NCBI RefSeq assembly: GCF_900099645.1
Contig: NZ_FMTL01000001.1
Location: 1,426,001-1,490,000, forward strand
DNA from: Pseudomonas peli
Lineage (GTDB): Bacteria; Pseudomonadota; Gammaproteobacteria; Pseudomonadales; Pseudomonadaceae
DNA length: 64,000 nucleotides
Direction: 5' to 3'
The position numbers and the translations under genes are program-made. The notes under the pieces are model-generated. The model did not search any database and was not told where the DNA came from. It saw only the letters and a program-made list of their open reading frames with translations. Position 1 is the first letter of the stretch. The number at the start of each line of letters is the position of its first letter. Below, piece by piece: positions 19,548 through 28,499 of the stretch.

Positions 19548-21364
19548 GTGAGCGATTGCACACAGGACGAGGCACTGTTCAGCAAGGTCTTCGAATCAGC
19601 GCCACTGGGCATGGCGCTGATCGACTCGAACGGACGACTGCAGCACATCAATACGGCACTGGCGCAGCTGCTTCAGTGTTCGCCGCAGGCGCTGCTGGGG
19701 ATGACCCTGGAAGACCTGCTGCACCCGCAAGACCGCGGCGTTTGTCGCTATGCCCGCGAGCAGGCGAGGCGTAAGCAAGCGGATACGCCCTGCGGAGAGG
19801 TCCGCCTCCAGCGCGGCGAGGACGATTATCTGTGGTCCCGGCTCAGCCTCTGCCCCGTGTCGACCGGCGACAGCCCTATCAGCCATTACCTGATTCGCGT
19901 GGAGCTACCCCGCACCACCCAGGAACGCGCCGAACAGATCTACCTGCTCAGCTTTGCCCTGGACTACATCACGGACGGCGTGCTGTTACTGGATGATCAG
20001 CTCTGCATCCGTTACATCAACGAGGCCGCCAGCCGCCTGCTCGGTCAAGCCAGGCAGTACTTGCTGGGCCAGGCCATTGGCCAGGCATTGGCCAGGCATT
20101 GGCCCCGCTCGCCCGGCACAGTGACGAGGAGCTGCACGATGTCATCGACAGGCGGCACGCGCTCTCTCTGGACCTGGTCCATCCGGTCGACAACAGCCAT
20201 CACCACGTCTCGGTCCAGTTCAACCGGTTTCTCTATGACCGACGAGACTACAGCCTGGCGCTTATTCACGATGTCACTGACCAGCAACGCATGGCGGCAA
20301 CCTTGCGTCAGAGCGAGCGCCAGTTCCGTGTGCTGATTGAAAATACCCACGATGCGATTGGCCGGCTCACCCCAGATTTTCGCTTGATCTATGCCAACCC
20401 GGCGCTGGAAGCGCTCTGCCAGCTGCCGTTGGTCGAGGCCCGTGGCCGTCCGGCACGGGAGGCCTTCGGCGACAACTCGCAGGTCGACATCTTCGCTGAC
20501 ATGGTGCGCGAGGTGGCCAACAGCGCCACCTCGATCGAGCAGGAACTGATCCACGGCATCGACGGTCCGCCCGACCAGCAACATCATTACCTCGTGCAAC
20601 TGGTCCCGGAACTCAACCCCGACGGCGAGGTGAATAGCGTGCTGTCGATGGCCCGCGACATCACCAGCATCCGCAAGACCGAGCGGCGCCTCTCGGAAAG
20701 TAACCAGCAATTGCGTGAGCTGACCAGCCGCCGCGAATCAGCCCGCGAGGAAGAGCGCAAGCTGATCGCCCAGGAAATCCATGACGAGCTGGGCCAGCAC
20801 CTCACCGCCCTGCGCATGGGCATCTCAATGCTGCGCTTGCAGTTCGGCGAGCAGGCTCCTGGCCTGAACGATAAAGTGCTGCACCTGATGGGCCTGTGTG
20901 ATCGCACCATTCAGGTGGTCCGCTCCATCGCCACCAGCCTGCGCCCCGCCGCGCTTAATATGGGATTGTACCCGGCGCTGGAGTGGCTGATTGGCGAGTT
21001 CCGCCAGCACAGCCAAATCCACTGCGATTTCACCACCCATACCGGCGAGCCACGGCTTAGCGATGAACAGGCGACGAAAGCCTTCCGCGTGGTCCAGGAA
21101 GCCCTCAACAACATTGCCCGGCATTCCGGCGCCAGCCGCGCCCAGGTCAGCCTTGAGCAACTCGATGACGTCTATCGGCTGGACATCACCGATAACGGGC
21201 GCGGATTCGATACCGACCTGGTCAATAAACGCTCGTTAGGCCTGGCGGGCATGCGCGAACGAGGGATCAGCCTGGGCGGCGAAGTCGTGATTTTCAGCCA
21301 CCCGGGACAGGGCACCACCGTGCAAGCCACCTTTCCCGCTACGCCGCCCGAGGAGGCACCGTGA
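19548..21364 (+). pseudogene. PAS-domain histidine kinase (NarX/HisKA_3 type), split by an 11-bp tandem duplication
   Basis: Soluble sensor kinase of a two-component pair. It starts with GTG at 19548, 6 bases after AAGGGGG. It has no membrane helix. Three PAS-like regions precede a HisKA_3 phosphoacceptor helix (EIHDELGQHL) and a HATPase_c domain with N-box EALNNIARHSG and G-box DNGRGFD. As sequenced the frame shifts at about 20090: the first part reads on for about 80 off-frame residues to a stop at 20336 (262 residues), while the kinase core lies in another frame. The cause is two exact copies of GGCCAGGCATT at 20079-20100. With one copy the frame is continuous and gives a 601-residue protein. 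The 3' part overlaps the regulator gene by 4 bases. Confidence 0.85.
20079..20100 (+). repeat. 11-bp tandem duplication (2 x GGCCAGGCATT)
   Basis: Two exact adjacent copies at 20079-20089 and 20090-20100. A related 12-mer (GGCCAGGCCATT) sits just before at 20067-20078. Eleven is not a multiple of three, so copy number sets the reading frame of the surrounding kinase gene; one copy restores it. Confidence 0.95.
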
Positions 21365-21990
21365 TCCGTATTCTCATCGCTGACGACCACGCCATCATGC
21401 GGGGCGGGCTCAAACAACTGATCGAATTCGATCGACACCTGCAAGTCGTGGCGGAGGCGGAGAACGGCAGCCAGGTGCTCGAGCGGCTGCGCGACACAGC
21501 GGTCGACCTGCTGCTGCTGGACATGAGCATGCCTGGCCTGAGCGGCGAAGACCTGATCGCCCGCATACGCACCCATCACGCCAAGCTGCCTATTCTGCTG
21601 CTGAGCATGCACAACGAACCGCAGATCGCCCAGCGCGCACTCAAGGCCGGCGCGGCTGGCTACCTGACCAAGGATCACAACCCGGAAACCCTGCTCGCGG
21701 TGATCCACCGCACGGCGGCCGGCGGACGCTACCTGGACCCACGCATCGCCGAACAACTCGCCTTTGCCGGCACTGCAACCGGCGAGAGCACCCTCAAGGA
21801 CCTCTCGGACCGCGAATACCAGATCCTGCGTATGCTCGCCCAAGGCCTGAGCGTCAACCAGATCGCCGAACACCTGGTGATCAGCAACAAGACCGTCAGC
21901 ACCCACAAGGCCCGCCTGATGGAAAAAATGGGCTTCAGCTGCAACGCCGAAATCATCAAGTACGCCATGGCCCAGGGCCTGACCGAGTAG
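21361..21990 (+). CDS. NarL/FixJ-family (LuxR-type) response regulator
   Basis: A 209-residue regulator. The receiver domain (1-120) has the acid pair Asp 8/Asp 9, phosphoacceptor Asp 54 in LLLDMSMPG and Lys 104 in GYLTKD. A LuxR-type helix-turn-helix (about 145-205) shows SDREYQILRMLAQGLSVNQI and NKTVSTHKARLMEKMG. GTG start, overlapping the kinase stop by 4 bases (GTGA), so the pair is translationally coupled. The receiver resembles UvrY/GacA-type regulators. The target genes are unknown; the chemotaxis cluster starts 138 bases downstream and is one possible target. An inverted repeat at 22030-22045 could be a binding site. If the kinase is broken, this regulator may lack its normal phosphate donor. 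Confidence 0.92.
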   Translation: MIRILIADDHAIMRGGLKQLIEFDRHLQVVAEAENGSQVLERLRDTAVDLLLLDMSMPGLSGEDLIARIRTHHAKLPILLLSMHNEPQIAQRALKAGAAGYLTKDHNPETLLAVIHRTAAGGRYLDPRIAEQLAFAGTATGESTLKDLSDREYQILRMLAQGLSVNQIAEHLVISNKTVSTHKARLMEKMGFSCNAEIIKYAMAQGLTE

Positions 21991-22128
21991 GGAAAACCTT
22001 ACAAAAAAGCAGGATGTCCCGACGCCATCATCGGAATCCTCCGATAGTTCAGCCCGCCGCCTGACTCCATTCTGACACCAGCCCCGCAGCCCGGCATGCG
22101 CGGCCCTGGTGTCCAATGGAGCGCACAC

Positions 22129-23277
22129 GTGACCAATCCGACCTCTTCAGCCCTTTGGCTTCCAACGGCCATCTCGAGCCTCAGTTGCTTCGTGTTGCTC
22201 GGGCTCGCCGCACAGGTCCCCTCCACGTATTGGCTGGCCAGCGCACTGCTGCCGGGCGCACTGGTTTACCTGTGTCAGCGCCATGCCGCCGGCATCCAGG
22301 CCACCGCGCTGCTGCAGGCGCAGCAGCAGGGCGTCGAGCACGGTCAGGCTGAAGAGGCCGCACGCCACGTCGCAGGCCTGCCGGAACTCTGCCGCACCAT
22401 TACCCCCATCTGGTCGCAGCAGATCGACGCCGCCCGTCAGCACACCCAGACCGCCATCGACGCCCTCAGCGAGCGTTTCACCCACCTGGCGCAGCGCATC
22501 AGCGCGGCAGTGGGCACCGGCGCGCAACACGACAATGACACCCTGCTCAACCTGCTGGCCAGCAGTGAGCGCGAGTTGGAGGACATCGTCAGCCAGCTAC
22601 GCCAGGCGCTTAACAGCAAAGAAACGCTGCTCGCCGAGGTGGTCAGCCTCAACAGCCACACCGCTCAGCTCAGGGCCATGGCCAAGGACGTCGGCGACGT
22701 CGCCAAGCAAACCAACCTGCTCGCACTGAACGCCGCCATCGAAGCCGCGCGGGCCGGCGAAGCTGGGCGCGGTTTTGCCGTGGTCGCCGACGAAGTGCGC
22801 AAGCTCTCCACGCTGTCGGAAGAAACCGGCCGACGCATCGGCGAGACCATAGAAACCGTCAGCTCCGCCATTGAACGCACCCTGCACGTCTCCAACGAGC
22901 ATGCCAGCCGCGATGCCAACACCCTGGGCAACGCCAGTGAAGTGATCCGCCAGGTCATTGAAGACTTCCGTAACGGGGTCACTCGCCTGGTCGCGCATGG
23001 CAACGCGCTGCACACCCAGAACCAGGCAGTGGGTGACGAGATTTCCGAAGTCCTAGTGGCGCTGCAGTTCCAGGACCGGGTCAGCCAGATGCTTGGCCAC
23101 ATGCGTGATGACATCGAGAAGCTGGGCCTGCGCTTGGGCGAAACCACCCAGCACATCGACGCACGCGACTGGCTGGATGACCTGTCCCACACCTACACCA
23201 CCCCCGAACAGCACGCCATCCACCATGGCCGTAGCACCCCCGCCGCCAGCAGCGCTGCCGACATCACTTTTTTCTGA
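22129..23277 (+). CDS. Methyl-accepting chemotaxis protein without periplasmic sensor domain
   Basis: A 382-residue chemoreceptor. Two closely spaced hydrophobic segments (about residues 8-30 and 35-52) leave almost no periplasmic loop, and no HAMP domain is visible. The signalling tip is clear: [20 protein letters not shown] followed by [18 protein letters not shown] (about residues 185-225). The protein ends with a Ser/Ala-rich tail and DITFF. With no external sensor it probably reads a membrane or cytosolic cue or another protein. Start GTG 22129 is chosen because GGAG lies about 8 bases upstream; an ATG at 22096 lacks such a site. It is the first gene of the chemotaxis cluster, 9 bases before cheY. 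Confidence 0.85.
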   Translation: MTNPTSSALWLPTAISSLSCFVLLGLAAQVPSTYWLASALLPGALVYLCQRHAAGIQATALLQAQQQGVEHGQAEEAARHVAGLPELCRTITPIWSQQIDAARQHTQTAIDALSERFTHLAQRISAAVGTGAQHDNDTLLNLLASSERELEDIVSQLRQALNSKETLLAEVVSLNSHTAQLRAMAKDVGDVAKQTNLLALNAAIEAARAGEAGRGFAVVADEVRKLSTLSEETGRRIGETIETVSSAIERTLHVSNEHASRDANTLGNASEVIRQVIEDFRNGVTRLVAHGNALHTQNQAVGDEISEVLVALQFQDRVSQMLGHMRDDIEKLGLRLGETTQHIDARDWLDDLSHTYTTPEQHAIHHGRSTPAASSAADITFF

Positions 23278-23286
23278 GGACAAACC

Positions 23287-23655
23287 ATGGCCAAGACCAT
23301 TCTCATCGTCGACGACTCCGCCTCCATCCGCCAGGTCGTCGGCATGACCCTAAAAGGTGCCGGGTACGACGTCATCGAAGGTGTCGACGGCAAAGACGCG
23401 CTGACCAAGCTCGACGGGCGCAAGGTTCACCTGATCATCAGCGACGTGAACATGCCGAACATGGACGGCATCACCTTCCTGAAAAACGTCAAGCAACTGC
23501 CCAACTACAAATTCACCCCCGTGATCATGCTGACCACTGAAGCGGGGGACGGCAAAAAAGGCGAAGGCCAAGCCGCTGGCGCCAAGGCCTGGGTCGTCAA
23601 ACCCTTCCAGCCGGCACAAATGCTGACGGCTGTTTCCAAACTGATTCTGCCTTAG
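23287..23655 (+). CDS. cheY: CheY-type single-domain response regulator
   Basis: A 122-residue receiver protein with no output domain. Acid pocket Asp 9/Asp 10 (IVDDSAS), phosphoacceptor Asp 53 (IISDVNMPNMDG), the Thr in MLTTEAG and Lys in WVVKPF are all present. It lies between a chemoreceptor and the STAS gene. In Che2-type systems CheY may not control the flagellar motor, so its output is not certain. GAGGACAAACC precedes the ATG as ribosome-binding site. Confidence 0.95.
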   Translation: MAKTILIVDDSASIRQVVGMTLKGAGYDVIEGVDGKDALTKLDGRKVHLIISDVNMPNMDGITFLKNVKQLPNYKFTPVIMLTTEAGDGKKGEGQAAGAKAWVVKPFQPAQMLTAVSKLILP

Positions 23656-23670
23656 GCCAGGAGCGACGCC

Positions 23671-23979
23671 ATGTCTGCTACTTCGCTCGCCGACGACACC
23701 CGTCACCTGGCACTCGACGGCCCCCTGAGCATCTACACCGCCGCCGACACCAAGCCGCAACTGACCGCCGCCCTGCAGGGTGCAATTGCCCTGCAGATCG
23801 ACCTGAGCCAGGTTGAAGAATTTGACTGCGCCGGGCTGCAGCTGCTGCTGGCGACCCAGGCGCACGCGCAGCGGATGGACATCTGCCTGCGCTTTATCGG
23901 TGCCAGCGCACCCATTGTCGAGCTGCTGCACCTGAGCGGCCTGGCCGGGCAACTGCCCATAGAGGAGGCCTGCGCATGA
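23671..23979 (+). CDS. STAS-domain protein of the chemotaxis cluster
   Basis: A 102-residue protein that is a single STAS (anti-sigma-factor-antagonist-like) domain. The core reads QIDLSQVEEFDCAGLQLLLA. The position often held by a phosphorylatable Ser/Thr is occupied by Cys-Ala (DCAG), so classical SpoIIAA-type phosphorylation is unlikely. Its stop overlaps the cheA start (ATGA), showing tight coupling. Small STAS proteins occur beside cheA in some alternative chemosensory clusters; their role there is not established to my knowledge. Confidence 0.85.
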   Translation: MSATSLADDTRHLALDGPLSIYTAADTKPQLTAALQGAIALQIDLSQVEEFDCAGLQLLLATQAHAQRMDICLRFIGASAPIVELLHLSGLAGQLPIEEACA

Positions 23980-26105
23980 ACCTCGACAGCGTGATCGGCA
24001 CCTTCATCGCCGAAAGCCAAGAGTTGCTGCAGCAGATGGAAGACGCCTTGCTGCAGATTGAGCACGCGCCCGATGACGCTGAGCGGATCAATGCGATCTT
24101 TCGCGCCGCACACACCATCAAAGGCTCGGCAGGTCTGTTCGGCTTCGACTCCATCGTAGCCTTCACCCACGTCGCCGAAAGCGTGCTCGACCGGGTACGC
24201 GCCGGCGATGTGCGCTTCAATGGCGACCTCATCGCGCTGATGCTCAACGTGGGCGACCACCTCGCCGGGCTGATCAGCCAGCTCGCCAGCGGCCATGACC
24301 TGAGCGACCTGCCAGAGACCACACGGGCAACCGAAGCGGCGCTGACCGGTGAACTGAGCCACTACCTCGAACCGCAGCCGGCCAACACGACACCTGCCGC
24401 AGCGCCCGATACCCCCACACCGGTTGCCGGAGCCGGGCACTGGCACCTGTCGCTGCGCTTCGGTGTCGACACCCTGCGCAACGGCATGGACCCCCTGGCG
24501 TTCTTGCGCTACCTCGGCACCCTGGGCAGCATCCTGCATGTGGAACCGGTGCTCGACCACCTGCCGCCCCTGGAGGCGCTCGACCCGGAGAGCTGCTACC
24601 TCGGCCTGGAGGTGGCGTTCGAATCCCAGGCCGACCAGAGCGCCATAGAAGGTGCATTTGAATTCGTCCGCGAGGAAGGCAGCATTCGCATACTGCCGCC
24701 TCAGGCGCCCTTGTCCGCCTTCCGTGAGCTGATCGCAGAACGCGCCGCCGAAGGCACAGCCCAGGTCGAGCGCCTGGTGCGGTGTGGAAGCCTGGCCGCT
24801 GACGCCTTCGAGCAGGCGGCGCAGCACAACGACAGCGCACACGAAACCGCCACCACCCGCGCCGCCGACACCCCAGAACGCGCCGCCAAGGACAACAGCC
24901 GCACCAGCAAGGACGCCAACCTGATCCGCGTCGACGCCGACAAGCTCGACCAACTGATCAACCTGGTCGGCGAACTGATCATCGCGGGCGCCAACACCCG
25001 CATGCTGGCCCAGCGCAGCAATCTGGCTGATATGTGCGAGTCCGCCGAGACCCTCTCGCGCCTGGTCGAAGAAGTGCGCGACAGCGCCCTGACCCTGCGC
25101 ATGGTGCAGATCGGCGCCACCTTCAACCGCTTCCAGCGCGTGGTGCGTGATGTCTCCCGCGAGATAGGCAAAGACATCGTCCTGCAGATCAGCGGCGGCG
25201 ATACCGAGCTGGACAAAACCGTGGTGGAAAAAATTGGTGATCCGCTCACCCACCTGGTGCGCAACGCCATGGATCACGGCATCGAACCGGCCGAAGTACG
25301 GCACAGCGCCGGCAAGCCATTGCAGGGCGTCGTGCGCCTGAACGCTTACCACGAGGCCGGCGGCATCGTCATCGAAGTGTCCGATGACGGCGGCGGTCTC
25401 AACCCGCAAAAGATTCTCGCCAAAGCGACCCAGCGCGGCCTGGTCAGCGAGGGCCAGCAGTTCGGCGACAAAGACCTGCTCAACCTGATCTTCGAGCCCG
25501 GCTTCTCCACCGCCGAGCAGATCAGCAACCTCTCTGGCCGTGGCGTCGGCATGGACGTAGTCAAGCGCAACATCACCGCCCTGCGCGGCACCGTCGAACT
25601 CGACAGCGTGCTGGGCCAGGGCACCTGCGTGCGCATCCGCCTGCCCCTGACCCTGGCCATCATTGACGGCCTCTTGATCGGCGTCGGCCAGTCCAGCTAT
25701 GTGGTGCCGCTGGACATGGTCGAGGAATGCATCGAACTGCCCAGTGCCGAGATCGCCGGGCAGCAGCACCTCGACCTGCGCGGCGAGGTATTGCCCTTCA
25801 TTCGCCTGCGGCAGTTGTTCGATGACCAGAGCCAGCCGCCACGCCGCGAAAACGTGGTGGTGGTGCGCTATGCCGGCATCCGTGCCGGGCTGGTGGTTGA
25901 CCAGTTGCTCGGCGAGTTCCAGACCGTGATCAAACCCCTGGGCAAAGTGTTCTGCCAGGTGCCTGCACTGAGCGGCTTCACCATTCTCGGCAGCGGCGCC
26001 GTGGCCTTGATCCTCGATATCCCAGGCCTGCTGACGCAGGTCACGCAGCACGCCAATACGCGCATCGCTGGCCAATCCAATGCACTGAGGAGTACCGCGC
26101 AATGA
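23976..26105 (+). CDS. cheA: Chemotaxis histidine kinase CheA
   Basis: A 709-residue kinase that phosphorylates CheY and CheB in response to receptors. The P1 Hpt domain (1-110) has phosphoacceptor His 46 in AAHTIKGSAG. A ferredoxin-like segment (about 145-245: LSLRFGVDTLRNGMDPLAFL) may replace P2. Then come P3 dimerisation (about 310-375), the P4 ATPase with N-box HLVRNAMDHG near 425 and G-box SDDGGGL near 469, and the P5 CheW-like domain (about 560-700). An Ala/Thr/Arg-rich linker separates P1/P2 from P3. All catalytic motifs look intact. It overlaps the STAS gene by 4 bases. Confidence 0.96.
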   Translation: MNLDSVIGTFIAESQELLQQMEDALLQIEHAPDDAERINAIFRAAHTIKGSAGLFGFDSIVAFTHVAESVLDRVRAGDVRFNGDLIALMLNVGDHLAGLISQLASGHDLSDLPETTRATEAALTGELSHYLEPQPANTTPAAAPDTPTPVAGAGHWHLSLRFGVDTLRNGMDPLAFLRYLGTLGSILHVEPVLDHLPPLEALDPESCYLGLEVAFESQADQSAIEGAFEFVREEGSIRILPPQAPLSAFRELIAERAAEGTAQVERLVRCGSLAADAFEQAAQHNDSAHETATTRAADTPERAAKDNSRTSKDANLIRVDADKLDQLINLVGELIIAGANTRMLAQRSNLADMCESAETLSRLVEEVRDSALTLRMVQIGATFNRFQRVVRDVSREIGKDIVLQISGGDTELDKTVVEKIGDPLTHLVRNAMDHGIEPAEVRHSAGKPLQGVVRLNAYHEAGGIVIEVSDDGGGLNPQKILAKATQRGLVSEGQQFGDKDLLNLIFEPGFSTAEQISNLSGRGVGMDVVKRNITALRGTVELDSVLGQGTCVRIRLPLTLAIIDGLLIGVGQSSYVVPLDMVEECIELPSAEIAGQQHLDLRGEVLPFIRLRQLFDDQSQPPRRENVVVVRYAGIRAGLVVDQLLGEFQTVIKPLGKVFCQVPALSGFTILGSGAVALILDIPGLLTQVTQHANTRIAGQSNALRSTAQ

Positions 26106-26284
26106 ACCGCGCCCTTCGCAGCATCGCGCTGCTTGGCTTGGCGTCCCGCCTGGCAGTCATTGCCGATTGCATTTACGGATGCCTGGGTCGGCCATGCGCT
26201 GAGGCACTTCAACCCCGTGAACTGTGTATCAGTCGGGCAAACGTTGCTGGCCGTGGGCGCGGATTCACCCGCGTCGGGAGCTGA
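26102..26284 (+). CDS. Short ORF between cheA and cheW, doubtful
   Basis: The 182-base gap between cheA and cheW holds an open frame of 60 codons that starts with ATGA overlap on the cheA stop (MNRALRSIALLGLASR). The first 22 residues look like a weak signal or membrane helix; the rest is Arg/Cys-rich and unlike any family I know. A second frame (26133 on) is also open. It could be a small coupled gene or the decayed remnant of a lost gene. I would not call it real without conservation. Confidence 0.25.
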   Translation: MNRALRSIALLGLASRLAVIADCIYGCLGRPCAEALQPRELCISRANVAGRGRGFTRVGS

Positions 26285-26287
26285 ACC

Positions 26288-27115
26288 ATGCAGAGCCATC
26301 TTGAACTGCACGGCCAAACAGAGCCGCAGCGCCAGTACCTGACATTCCGGGTCGACCAGGATCTGTACGGCGTCGCGACCGGCCAGGTGCGTGAAATTCT
26401 CGAACTCGACCAGATCACGCTGGTACCGATGATGCCCAGCGTGGTGCGCGGCGTAATCAACCTGCGCGGTGTGATCGTACCGATCATCGATCTGGCAGAA
26501 CGTTTTGGCCACGGCCACACACGCCTCGGCGTACGCACCTGCATCGTCATCATGGAAATTCACGAAGACGAGGAAACCCACTTGATGGGCGCTCTGGTCG
26601 ACGCCGTCAACGCCGTCGTGGAAATCGAACCCAGCGCCATTCGCAAGGCGCCGGCGTTCGGCAGCCGCATTCGCGGCGAGTTTATCGAGGACATGGCCCG
26701 TATCGGCGAGCACTTCCTCACCCTGCTGTGCATGGAGCAGGTGCTGTCTGTCACCCAGATCGCCGCCATGGCAGGCCAACTCAGCGAAGTCCCCCATTTT
26801 TCATCCGATGCGCGCGCGCAGGAGCAAGCAAATGACCATCAGCAAAAAGATGATTCTTCTGGTTCTCTCAGCCGTGCTTGGCATCCTTGTGCTGTCTGGC
26901 GTGGGCTATCAGCAGATCAACCAGGTGTTCAACGCCGCCAACCACGGCAACATCAATTCAATCCCCAGCCTCGTTGCCCTGGAGAAAATGGGCGGCGCGG
27001 TGAACGTCCAGATCCAACTGGTCTACCAGCACATCCTGACGACCGATGCCGCCGCCATGGCGGAACTCGAGCCGAGGATCACCAGCAATCGCAACGAAAT
27101 CCAGCAATCGATTGA
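26288..27115 (+). CDS. cheW: CheW coupling protein 1, with an anomalous read-through into the next gene
   Basis: Adaptor that links receptors to CheA. Residues 1-165 are a full CheW domain: [33 protein letters not shown] and [18 protein letters not shown] lies upstream of the ATG. A CheW should end near residue 170-180, but here the frame stays open for 275 residues and runs 284 bases into the chemoreceptor gene, adding an unlike Arg/Gln/Pro-rich tail. Loss of one GC from the (GC)5 run at 26810-26819 would end the protein at residue 181 with a TGA overlapping the receptor ATG (ATGA), the coupling seen at other junctions here. So a slippage or sequence error is likely; the functional domain is unaffected. 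Confidence 0.85.
   Translation: MQSHLELHGQTEPQRQYLTFRVDQDLYGVATGQVREILELDQITLVPMMPSVVRGVINLRGVIVPIIDLAERFGHGHTRLGVRTCIVIMEIHEDEETHLMGALVDAVNAVVEIEPSAIRKAPAFGSRIRGEFIEDMARIGEHFLTLLCMEQVLSVTQIAAMAGQLSEVPHFSSDARAQEQANDHQQKDDSSGSLSRAWHPCAVWRGLSADQPGVQRRQPRQHQFNPQPRCPGENGRRGERPDPTGLPAHPDDRCRRHGGTRAEDHQQSQRNPAID
26810..26819 (+). repeat. (GC)5 dinucleotide run at the 3' end of cheW
   Basis: Five exact GC units lie just before the AGGAG (26820-26824) of the next gene. With four units cheW stops at the ATGA overlap with the receptor start; with five it reads through. The run is short, so its instability is an inference. Confidence 0.7.
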
Positions 27116-28454
27116 GGACTACACCAAGGTGTTGTCCGACGATCAGGACAAGCAGTTGCTTGAGGCCGACCGCACAGCCATCGTCACCTTCCTGCAGGGT
27201 GCTGACGCAGTCCTGGAGTTTTCACGCAAGAACGAGAACGAGGCCGCTCGCAACGCGCTCATCGCCTTGCAGCAGGGGGCCATCGATCCGCTGCATGAAG
27301 CCATTCAGAGACACCTGGACTACAACATCGATGCCGCCAACAAAGGCAGTCAGTCGGCGCAGAGCACCCTTGAGCAAGCCACGCTGATCTCCATCGCCGT
27401 GTCGCTGGTCACCCTACTGGTCATCAGCCTGATCGGCACGCTGATCACCCGCAACCTGCTGAGCCAGCTCGGCGGTGAACCGCTCTATGCCGCCGACATG
27501 GTGAGCCGCATTGCCGCGGGTGACTTGACCGTCAATGTGGAGACCAAGGCCGGTGACACCACCAGCATGCTGGCGGCGATCAAAGGCATGGTGGACAAGC
27601 TCGCGCAGATCATCGGTGAGGTGCGCAGCAACGCCGATTCACTGTCCAGCGCCTCCGAGCAAATTTCCTCTACGGCCCAAAGCATGAGCCAGGGCGCATC
27701 GGAACAAGCCGCTTCGGTCGAAGAAACCAGTGCGTCGATGGAGCAGATGTCCGCTTCCATCGCACAGAACACCGAAAACGCCAAGGTCACTGATGGCATG
27801 GCCAGCAAGGCAGCGCGCGAGGCTGACGAGGGCGGTCAGGCGGTGAAGGACACCGTGGCGGCGATGAATACCATCGCCGACAAGATCGGCATCGTCGACG
27901 ACATCGCCTACCAGACCAACCTGCTGGCACTCAATGCGGCCATCGAAGCGGCCCGCGCCGGCGAGCACGGCAAAGGCTTCGCCGTGGTGGCGGCAGAAGT
28001 GCGCAAGCTGGCTGAGCGCAGCCAGGTAGCTGCTCAGGAAATCAGCGAAGTGGCCAAGAACAGCGTCTCGCTGGCCGAGCGCGCCGGCAGCCTGCTCGAT
28101 CAGATGGTGCCGTCGATCGCCAAAACCTCCGATTTGGTGCAGGAAATCTCCGCCGCTTCCGAGGAGCAGAGCGCCGGTGTCGGGCAGATCAACACGGCCA
28201 TGAACCAACTCAGCGAGATCACCCAGCAATCGGCCTCCGCGTCCGAGGAACTGGCCGCCACCGCCGAAGAGATGAGTGGCCAGGCCGAACAGCTGCAGCA
28301 GTTGATGGACTTTTTCAAAATCCACAGCAGCGGTGGCAGCAAACGTGCTGAGCGCAGTGAGGCGGTCAGGCGCACGCGTGACGACAGCGAGGTCAGCAAT
28401 ACCTCGTTCGCCCTGGAGTCTGCGCCTGGCGGTTTCATCCGCTTCCAACACTGA
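26832..28454 (+). CDS. Methyl-accepting chemotaxis protein with four-helix-bundle sensor
   Basis: A 540-residue chemoreceptor. TM1 is at about 7-29, and a helical periplasmic ligand domain (about 30-190) of the 4HB_MCP type follows, with acidic [17 protein letters not shown]2 is at about 193-213, a HAMP domain ([19 protein letters not shown]) follows, then the signalling domain with tip [20 protein letters not shown]. After the last methylation helix a 40-residue polar linker leads to GFIRFQH. The GFIRF part fits the x-aromatic-x-x-aromatic pattern of CheR/CheB tethering pentapeptides. AGGAG stands 7 bases before the ATG at 26832. It takes the place held in P. aeruginosa Che2 by the soluble Aer2/McpB receptor. 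Confidence 0.92.
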   Translation: MTISKKMILLVLSAVLGILVLSGVGYQQINQVFNAANHGNINSIPSLVALEKMGGAVNVQIQLVYQHILTTDAAAMAELEPRITSNRNEIQQSIEDYTKVLSDDQDKQLLEADRTAIVTFLQGADAVLEFSRKNENEAARNALIALQQGAIDPLHEAIQRHLDYNIDAANKGSQSAQSTLEQATLISIAVSLVTLLVISLIGTLITRNLLSQLGGEPLYAADMVSRIAAGDLTVNVETKAGDTTSMLAAIKGMVDKLAQIIGEVRSNADSLSSASEQISSTAQSMSQGASEQAASVEETSASMEQMSASIAQNTENAKVTDGMASKAAREADEGGQAVKDTVAAMNTIADKIGIVDDIAYQTNLLALNAAIEAARAGEHGKGFAVVAAEVRKLAERSQVAAQEISEVAKNSVSLAERAGSLLDQMVPSIAKTSDLVQEISAASEEQSAGVGQINTAMNQLSEITQQSASASEELAATAEEMSGQAEQLQQLMDFFKIHSSGGSKRAERSEAVRRTRDDSEVSNTSFALESAPGGFIRFQH

Positions 28455-28499
28455 CACCCTATTGGCAGCGGGCACCCAAAGGTGCCCCAGGAGCGACGC

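Noticed and set aside
18260..19651. 463-codon minus-strand frame opposite rlmI
   Set aside because: rlmI has full motifs and a good ribosome-binding site; the antisense frame has none.
23733..26102. 789-codon open frame on the minus strand opposite cheA
   Set aside because: It mirrors the codon pattern of cheA and shows no domain, start signal or neighbours; a GC-rich shadow frame.
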